Assembly (NCBI GenBank): GCA_030064755.1
Contig: JASJEH010000019.1
Location: forward strand, 1 to 43,174
From: Methyloceanibacter sp.
Lineage (GTDB): Bacteria; Pseudomonadota; Alphaproteobacteria; Rhizobiales; Methyloligellaceae
Reading direction: 5' to 3'
Length of the DNA: 43,174 nt
Positions 34,832 to 40,479 of the stretch are shown piece by piece. Below the pieces are notes generated by a model. The model was not told the origin of the DNA. It made no database searches and was given only the letters and a program-made list of their open reading frames with translations. The translations under genes and the position numbers were made by a program. Each line of letters opens with the position of its first letter. Position 1 is the stretch's first letter.

Positions 34832-35030
34832 ATCCCCGATGCGAACACTGATGGAATCTGAATACGACGTCTACCATCAGCAACTTCAATGACCATTTTC
34901 GGGCGACGGGTATCCTAGCAATGTGTGTTGTCGACGTCATTCCACTGCTGCATATGACGAAGATGGAGAGGAACAAAACCGACATCGCCGCTCTATAAGA
35001 GAACACCGAGTATGAGGAGGACTTAAAGGT

Positions 35031-35384
35031 ATGACCTATGTAGACGGGTTCGTCCTTGCTGTGCCTACTGCGAATATGGAGAAGTACCACAGGTATGCTG
35101 AAGTCGCCGCAGCCGTGCTGAAGAAACACGGGGCCTCGAATGTGGTCGAGTGTTGGGGCGACGACGTACCGAAAGGCGAATTGACGGACTTCTACCGCGC
35201 CGTGCAAGCCAGAGACGACGAGACGATCGTGTTTTCTTGGATCACGTGGCCGGACAAGGAGACTCGCGATGCTGGCATGGAAAAGGCCATGGGCGATCCG
35301 ATTTTCGATGCCAAGACGAACCCCATGCCTTTGGACGGAAAGCGGATGATCTTCGGCGGCTTTAGGACGATCATCGACGCGTGA
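35031..35384 (+). CDS. DUF1428 family protein (YbaA-like)
   Basis: A 117-residue soluble protein of the DUF1428 family, a ferredoxin-like alpha-beta fold with the signature YVDGFVLAVPTANMEKY at the N-terminus, VECWGDDVPKG in the middle and GKRMIFGGFRTI at the end. The function of the family is unknown; members are common next to regulators of the ArsR/MarR type and are sometimes linked with stress. Start ATG at 35031 has a GAGGAGG nearby. It stands alone, in the region of decayed genes. Confidence 0.9.
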   Translation: MTYVDGFVLAVPTANMEKYHRYAEVAAAVLKKHGASNVVECWGDDVPKGELTDFYRAVQARDDETIVFSWITWPDKETRDAGMEKAMGDPIFDAKTNPMPLDGKRMIFGGFRTIIDA

Positions 35385-35407
35385 CAAGACACGGCTGCTC
35401 GCTCGGT

Positions 35408-35468
35408 ACAAGTTCGGCGCGGGTGACCTTTCGATGCCCGCCATTGACCTTTAACAGACCTACATGCG
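35408..35468. repeat. Possible degraded copy of the intergenic repeat
   Basis: Contains GCGGGTGACC and GATGCCCGCCATTGACC followed by ACATGCGG, a loose match to the right half of the repeat family seen at 36.3, 38.3, 39.2 and 40.4 kb. It follows the DUF1428 gene. Confidence 0.3.
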
Positions 35469-35586
35469 GAGGCAGAGTATGTCTGCTCATGGCCGCGAAA
35501 CGTACGTCGCTCTTCCGTATTGGGACGGCCGCTAGTAGCCCAAAGCAGGCATTTCGTTCTGTTTTGAAAACAGAGGGGTGATCGAA

Positions 35587-36087
35587 GTGAACTGGGATGC
35601 AATTGGTGCTGTCGGCGAGATTTTCGGGGCTGCGGGCGTGATTGCCACGCTCGTGTACTTAGCCGCGGAGATCCGCCTTGGTAATCGGAATGCTGAAGCT
35701 GCTTCTTTCAAGAACACTCTGGCGCTTGCCATCTCGAGTTTTCACGAGATGAGTGAAGGTCAGAATGGAGAGGTCGTCATGAATGGTTTGCTCAATTACG
35801 ACGAATTGAAGGGTCGCGAGAAACTCATTTTCGATAATGCGATGATTTCATGGTTCACGGTGATCTCGTCAGCGCTCTTCGCGAAGGAAAGGGACCTCTT
35901 AGACCAAGAAGGAACAGAAAATCTGAGCTATATCCTTCGTACCAGATTATTCCCGTACGATGGCATTCACTCTTGGTGGTCCGAATCAAAAGGTATGTTT
36001 CGGCCCGATGCCAGGCGATGGTTCGAGCAGGAAATGTCCAAAGCTGACAAACCGTCGGATTTCTACGGCATCAAAAGCGGCATCTGA
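35587..36087 (+). CDS. Membrane-anchored protein of unknown function
   Basis: A 166-residue protein with one N-terminal hydrophobic segment (IFGAAGVIATLVYLAAEI) followed by a soluble helical domain with SFHEMSEGQ and FPYDGIHSWWSESKGMF segments. Proteins with this plan (short N-terminal anchor, then a helical domain of about 130 residues ending in an aromatic-rich stretch) are frequent in marine proteobacteria but have no assigned role. The start GTG at 35587 has AGGGG about ten bases upstream; a GTG at 35578 is also possible. Confidence 0.7.
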   Translation: MNWDAIGAVGEIFGAAGVIATLVYLAAEIRLGNRNAEAASFKNTLALAISSFHEMSEGQNGEVVMNGLLNYDELKGREKLIFDNAMISWFTVISSALFAKERDLLDQEGTENLSYILRTRLFPYDGIHSWWSESKGMFRPDARRWFEQEMSKADKPSDFYGIKSGI

Positions 36088-36251
36088 CCCTTGGCCGTCT
36101 CTGCGGCGCAGACGCCGCGGGCTCGGTCGTCCGATGACCGCAATCGATTCGATGTCGGATCCCGTTCTCCGGCATTGCGATGTACCAAATGCGGAGTCGT
36201 CGGAGGGGCGGCCAAGAACTGGTTATGGCGCTTTGCGGACATCGATCCGGA

Positions 36252-36335
36252 GGCTGAGGATGTCAGCTTACGGGTGAAAAGCGGTCGTCGATCAACCGCG
36301 CCGCAATGTCCGCTATTGACCCGAAGCAGGCATGT
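36252..36335. repeat. Intergenic repeat, copy A
   Basis: Left half GATGTCAGCTTACGGGTG then AAAAGCGGTCGTCG; right half AATGTCCGCTATTGACCC then GAAGCAGGCAT. Member of the family also found at 38231-38333, 39189-39314 and 40405-40476. It extends into the 3' end of the regulator gene and supplies its last six codons and stop (36313-36333). Confidence 0.8.
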
Positions 36336-37389
36336 TTATGGATGTGTCCGCGCGTGCCGGCAGTTTGTTGGCATCGGCAACGGGTCGAAACATGCGACGA
36401 TATTGCCCTGGCGTCAGACCCGTACTCCGCCGAAAGAGCCTGCGGAAAAAAGCCAAATTCTCGTATCCGATGCGGTTCGAAATATCCTCTATCGGGAACG
36501 TCTCGGATTCTAGAAGACGCTTTGCTTCTTCAAGGCGAAGGTTCTGGATGTACTGGATCAGTGTCGCCCCAGTAGCCGTTTTGAAACGTCGCTTCAGCGT
36601 TCTCTCCGGTATCTTCGCTCTTTGTACAACGCTGGCCAATACGCCCGGCTCACAATAATGGTCCTCCAGCCAATCTTCGCACGACCGGACGACCGAGTCG
36701 GCGTGCGATTGGCGGCGTACGAGGCTGGCGTATGGAAGCTGGCCTTCGCTGTGCCATTTTAGGAGATAGACCTTCGCGATACGCAAGGCCTCACCTGGAC
36801 TGCAGTAACGGGAAATGATGTGGATGGCGAGGTCGTGCCACGACGTCGTTCCACCGGCGGTGACAATCCGGCCGGCCGGGTCGGCAAAAGCAAGGTTCGG
36901 CTCGGCTCTGAAATGCACATCCGGATAGCGCGTACGGAACAAGTCTTCATACCCCCAATGGGACGTCGCCTCCCGCCCGGCCAGCAAGCCACTGGCGGCC
37001 AACAAAATCGAACCAGAACACGCCGAGTAGATGGAACTGCCAGACTTGTAACGGCGGCGGATCCACTCGAGCAATTCTGGGTAACGCCCTTTCATGTCGT
37101 CGTCAGGTGCGAGCCACATCTCCGGCAAGATCACAATGTCGGCAGTCGGGTCCGACTGGAGCCCGACATCGGGATGGATTGGAATCCCATGGCCGCAGAC
37201 AAAGGGCGCCACGGATGGCGATACGATCCTCGGTTTGATCACATGGCCCGAGGGCTCGCGACCGACAAGCTGCTGCCAGATCTGACCTGTGGATGCCAGG
37301 ACGTCGATCATGCCGTACAGCGCTGAACCCGCCGTTTCGGGCAAAGCCACGATCAAGGCCTCAACGGCCGATGCGCTCTTCTTTTCCAT
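36313..37389 (-). CDS. GlxA-type AraC family regulator (DJ-1/PfpI plus HTH)
   Basis: A 358-residue transcription regulator with an N-terminal DJ-1/PfpI (class I amidotransferase-like) domain of about 200 residues and a C-terminal AraC helix-turn-helix pair. The nucleophile-elbow cysteine is in YSACSGSILLAASGLL. The AraC part is recognised by ERTLKRRFKTATGATLIQYI and IEDISNRIGYENLAFFRRLF with STGLTPGQYRRMF. The start at 37389 gives normal length; 10 more residues are possible. The C-terminus (MPASGQ) is encoded by an intergenic repeat. It is divergent from the OsmC gene with 164 bases between, the classical arrangement of a regulator and its target; the inducer is unknown. Confidence 0.9.
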   Translation of the reverse strand: MEKKSASAVEALIVALPETAGSALYGMIDVLASTGQIWQQLVGREPSGHVIKPRIVSPSVAPFVCGHGIPIHPDVGLQSDPTADIVILPEMWLAPDDDMKGRYPELLEWIRRRYKSGSSIYSACSGSILLAASGLLAGREATSHWGYEDLFRTRYPDVHFRAEPNLAFADPAGRIVTAGGTTSWHDLAIHIISRYCSPGEALRIAKVYLLKWHSEGQLPYASLVRRQSHADSVVRSCEDWLEDHYCEPGVLASVVQRAKIPERTLKRRFKTATGATLIQYIQNLRLEEAKRLLESETFPIEDISNRIGYENLAFFRRLFRRSTGLTPGQYRRMFRPVADANKLPARADTSINMPASGQ

Positions 37390-37553
37390 GTCTCTAAGCC
37401 TGATCTTAATTTGGCACAAATAGACCCTTTTTGGAGAAAATCGATCTGACCGCCGTCATTGTCCATCTCTATCTTTTGCCTGCACCCGGGAGCGGCGATC
37501 CCGTCGTTTCCAGAAAGAACGATGCAAGCCACTGATTTTGCGGAGATAAAACT

Positions 37554-38141
37554 ATGACGAACCCACAAATGGCATCAAACGACCAAACCGAAATCAACGG
37601 CCTCGATGTACAAGCGGCTCGAGAGACGATTGACGCGATCAATGCGGACGCGACGCTAGCCAGGTTCCAGTTTCGGGCCAAAAACTCCTGGATCACCGGC
37701 GGCATGAACTGCTCGACGATCCGCGACTTTTACGGCGCCGGACGCGAGGATGACTCACGCACCGAGGACTTTGTGTTCACCAATGGCGAGCCGCCCGTAC
37801 TGCTCGGGAATAACGAGGGTGGAAACCCGGTCGAGTTTCTGCTCCACGCCCTGGCAGGATGCGTGACGACCACGTTCGTAATTCACGCCATGGCGCGGGG
37901 GATCCATGTGAAAGAGCTCTCGACGCAGCTTGAAGGCGATTTGGATTTGCGAGGACTTCTCGGGCTCGACGATACGGTGTCGCCTGGCTACGAGGAAATC
38001 CGAATCAAGTTGAGTGTTGAAGCCGATTGTTCGGACCGCGAGCTTGAGGACCTTATGGCCTATGCCGAGCAGCATTCGCCCGTTTGCAACACCGTCTGTC
38101 GCCCTGTGCCAGTAAAGATCACGCGCACAAAGGCAACGTGA
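37554..38141 (+). CDS. OsmC family peroxiredoxin-like protein
   Basis: A 195-residue member of the OsmC/Ohr superfamily, thiol-dependent enzymes that reduce organic hydroperoxides. The first cysteine of the pair is Cys103 in LAGCVTTTF and the second Cys178 in HSPVCNTVC, with Cys182 close by. The N-terminal 45 residues are longer than in E. coli OsmC, and the GGMNCSTIRDFYGAG stretch follows. It is divergent from the AraC/DJ-1 regulator, which may control it in response to an electrophile or peroxide. Two hairpins follow the stop (38170-38220). Confidence 0.88.
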   Translation: MTNPQMASNDQTEINGLDVQAARETIDAINADATLARFQFRAKNSWITGGMNCSTIRDFYGAGREDDSRTEDFVFTNGEPPVLLGNNEGGNPVEFLLHALAGCVTTTFVIHAMARGIHVKELSTQLEGDLDLRGLLGLDDTVSPGYEEIRIKLSVEADCSDRELEDLMAYAEQHSPVCNTVCRPVPVKITRTKAT

Positions 38142-38169
38142 TTCTGGGGCTTGGTGTCGAACCAACCAA

Positions 38170-38220
38170 CTCCCCGTGCTTTAGCCGCGGGGAGCCTTCG
38201 TCGCGGGAACCACTTCCCGC
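38170..38220 (+). other. Two tandem hairpins after the OsmC gene; first resembles an IS200/IS605 right end
   Basis: Hairpin 1: CTCCCCGTG (38170-38178), loop CTTTAGC, CGCGGGGAG (38186-38194). Hairpin 2: GCGGGAA (38203-38209), loop CCAC, TTCCCGC (38214-38220) followed by TTT. The CCCCGTGCTTTAGC(..)GGGG form is very similar to the right-end structure of IS200/IS605 (TnpB) elements, but no transposase or TnpB gene is present. As terminators they are weak because of the short T run. Confidence 0.5.
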
Positions 38221-38230
38221 TTTCGGGACT

Positions 38231-38333
38231 TAGCGGACCTATGTTGCTGAGTTGCCGATGTCCGCTTGCAGGTGGTAAGCGGCCTTCGCTTGGTCGGTTC
38301 TGACGTCTGCTAATGACGCAAAGCGGACATGTT
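38231..38333. repeat. Intergenic repeat, copy B
   Basis: Contains TTGCTGAGTTGCCGATGTC, then CGCTTGCAGGTGGTAAGCGG, and ends in TAATGACGCAAAGCGGACAT. The ends (GATGTCCGC and GCGGACAT) are inverted repeats of each other. It lies in the 319-base gap between the OsmC gene and the cytochrome b gene, which contains nothing else but the two hairpins. Confidence 0.85.
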
Positions 38334-38460
38334 GGATAGAGGACGGCGGCAGCCGAGCTCACCTTGACCTCGGTCAAGAGGCAATCAGCGGGAGGGCACT
38401 AATGTTCGTAGGCGAACAAACGGCGAGCCCGCAACCAAAAGAGAGCAAGGCCCGACGGCG

Positions 38461-39189
38461 ATGGTGAGTTTGAAGGCGTACAAGGTCTGGGACGGTCCAA
38501 CGCGCTGGTTCCACTGGATCAACTTTGTTTGTGTTCTTGGGCTGGCAGTCCTGGGCACAGCCATTCTGTACAGCAAGGAGTTGGGCGTCACGAATGACGG
38601 CAAGGTGCTCCTCAAAACCGTCCATGTTTGGTTCGGCTATGTCTTCGTTGCGAACTTGGGTTGGCGCGTCGTCTGGGCCTTTTTAGGCAACCGGCAGGCA
38701 AGGTGGTCCGCGATCCTCCCCTTCCGGTCGGGCTATTTCACCGACCTCAAGGCCTACGCCATCGGACTAATCAAGGGCGACGGACCCTCATACCTTGGTC
38801 ACAACCCTATTGCGCGACTGATGATCTCGCTTTTTTTGCTTCTCCTAATAGTGCAAGCAGTCACGGGTCTCGTTCTTGCGGGCACCGACATCTACTACCC
38901 ACCGCTTGGACACTGGTTCGCCGCCTGGGTCGCAGCCCCTGGAGTGGACCCCTTATCGCTTGTGCCCTACGACAAAACGGGTATCGACGCGGCATCTTGG
39001 GACGCGATGCGTGCCTTTCGCTCCCCGTTTGTCACCATCCACTACTGGACGTTTTATGCGCTGCTATTCTTGATCGTGATCCACATCATTGGTGTCGTAG
39101 TAACAGAGTTGCGGGAAGGCGGTGGGTTGATCTCTGCCATGTTCACAGGGCGAAAAGTCTTTGATCAGAAACCGATAGACGAAGAGTGA
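38461..39189 (+). CDS. Cytochrome b/b6 (b561-type) membrane protein
   Basis: A 242-residue inner membrane cytochrome b of the Ni-Fe hydrogenase/thiosulfate reductase type (PF01292). Four transmembrane segments are visible, and haem-ligating histidines are expected in RWFHWINF (His near residue 18), KTVHVWFGYVF, PFVTIHYWTFYAL and FLIVIHIIGVV. The N-terminus KVWDGPTRWFHW is characteristic of the family. Such proteins normally pass electrons between quinone and a periplasmic c-type or hydrogenase partner, but no partner gene lies in this window, so it is an orphan. The ribosome site before ATG 38461 is weak. Confidence 0.88.
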   Translation: MVSLKAYKVWDGPTRWFHWINFVCVLGLAVLGTAILYSKELGVTNDGKVLLKTVHVWFGYVFVANLGWRVVWAFLGNRQARWSAILPFRSGYFTDLKAYAIGLIKGDGPSYLGHNPIARLMISLFLLLLIVQAVTGLVLAGTDIYYPPLGHWFAAWVAAPGVDPLSLVPYDKTGIDAASWDAMRAFRSPFVTIHYWTFYALLFLIVIHIIGVVVTELREGGGLISAMFTGRKVFDQKPIDEE

Positions 39190-39314
39190 GCGATATCCGC
39201 TTCTGGTACTCAGCCGCCCAATATTGCTGAGTTACCGATGTCTGCTTGCGGGTGGAAAGCGGTCGTGCCCGCGTGGCAATGCGAGGGCCGGTAGTGAACC
39301 AAGGCGGACATTCC
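39189..39314. repeat. Intergenic repeat, copy C
   Basis: Begins at the cytochrome b stop with GCGATATCCGCTTCTGG, continues with TTGCTGAGTTACCGATGTC and GGGTGGAAAGCGGTCGT, and ends in GAACCAAGGCGGACATTCC. It fills a third of the 350-base gap before the amidohydrolase. The rest of the gap (39315-39539) has no gene that I can support apart from the ribosome site of the next gene. Confidence 0.82.
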
Positions 39315-39539
39315 GCCCAACACGAAAGCGGTTCCTAGGGACAGCTCTGTAGCCGGATTATTCTATCGGGCCAAAAAGCCAGAACTTTTCTTCTCCGTCG
39401 CAAGCCGCGTGATCGACGTCTAGAGCGAGCTGTTTATCCTGCATGATAGGCCAGCGTTCGTCCGGTCGGATAATGGCCCCAAGTTTGTTGCTCAATGACG
39501 ATAGCGTGTTCGTGAGGTTTTTGGCGAGGAGGTCCGCGA

Positions 39540-40418
39540 ATGACAATTGACGCCCATGTCCACCTTTGGGAGAGGGGCTCGCTGCAAACCGAGTGGATGG
39601 AGAAGCCGCCATATCGGGGCGATCCCAAATGGCGTCCATTGCGTGCATCGTTTAGGCCGGACGATCTTCAAGTGCTAATGGACGCAAACGGCATTGACGG
39701 TGCGGTCCTTGTCGAAGCCGTAGATAACCTCGAAGAGACAGACGCTCTACTCTCGATCGCGCGTGAGCACAATTGGGCGGCGGGTGTCGTGGGCTGGCTC
39801 CCCCTGGCGGACGCTCCGGCGTTGGAGGCGGCACTCGAACGGGTTGGCAATGTTGCCTCCTTGGTCGGCATTCGGCATCTGATCAATACCGAACCCGACC
39901 CGGACTGGGTGCTGCAGGACACTGTCGTTGCCAGTCTCAACCGGATCGCCCAAGCCGGTCTGAGCTTCGACTATGTCGGCATCTCCATGGACCACCTCGA
40001 ACGGTTGCCGCGCCTGGCCGACGCTTGTCCCGAACTCACCATTGTTCTCGATCATCTCAACAACCCTCCGATTGCCGAGGAGTCATTCCAGCCTTGGGCC
40101 GATCTGTTGGGAGAGGCGGCGGAACGGATCAATGTGACGGCCAAGGTTTCAGGACTCGAAATGTGCTGTCGTTGGGACCACTGGACGGCGGACGACTGGC
40201 GGCCCTATGTCGATCATGCGCTCGCCTGTTTCGGTCCAGACAGACTGATGCTGGGCAGCAACTGGCCGGTCTCGACGCTTTCTGGCCGCTATGAGCAGAT
40301 TTGGGCCGCGCATCGCGCTTGGCTGTTGGGCTTGTCTGAGACAGAACGGACCGCCATCGCGTCCGCGACGGCCTGCCGTGTCTACGCCCGCAACAGGGAA
40401 CAATCGTTTCGGGTGTAA
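39540..40418 (+). CDS. Amidohydrolase family protein (PDC hydrolase/fuconolactonase-like)
   Basis: A 292-residue TIM-barrel hydrolase of the Amidohydro_2 family (COG3618), which includes L-fuconolactonase and 2-pyrone-4,6-dicarboxylate hydrolase. Metal-binding His-x-His is in IDAHVHLWERG at residues 3-13, further ligands lie in GIRHLINTEPD and VLDHLNNPP, and the terminal Asp/Asn site is in LMLGSNWPVS (the motif is often FGSDWP; here Asn replaces Asp). Lactone hydrolysis is the most likely reaction. AGGAGG at 39527-39532 fixes the ATG at 39540. The last three codons and stop lie in repeat copy D. No sugar catabolic genes flank it. Confidence 0.87.
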   Translation: MTIDAHVHLWERGSLQTEWMEKPPYRGDPKWRPLRASFRPDDLQVLMDANGIDGAVLVEAVDNLEETDALLSIAREHNWAAGVVGWLPLADAPALEAALERVGNVASLVGIRHLINTEPDPDWVLQDTVVASLNRIAQAGLSFDYVGISMDHLERLPRLADACPELTIVLDHLNNPPIAEESFQPWADLLGEAAERINVTAKVSGLEMCCRWDHWTADDWRPYVDHALACFGPDRLMLGSNWPVSTLSGRYEQIWAAHRAWLLGLSETERTAIASATACRVYARNREQSFRV

Positions 40419-40476
40419 AGCGATCGTCGCCAAGTCACGCTCTGATGTCGGCTAATGACCCAAAGCGGACGTTGCG
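40405..40476. repeat. Intergenic repeat, copy D
   Basis: Contains TTTCGGGTGTAAAGCG, then GATGTCGGCTAATGACCC and AAAGCGGACGTTG, matching the family tail TAATGACCCAAAGCGGAC. It provides the last codons and stop of the amidohydrolase and ends four bases before the stop of the convergent autotransporter. Confidence 0.8.
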
Positions 40477-40479
40477 TGG

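Noticed and set aside
39358..39648. A minus-strand open frame overlapping the start of the amidohydrolase, with a protein-like C-terminal half
   Set aside because: It overlaps the well-supported start and AGGAGG of the amidohydrolase, and no ribosome site or homologue is recognised; it could be a decayed remnant but cannot be supported.
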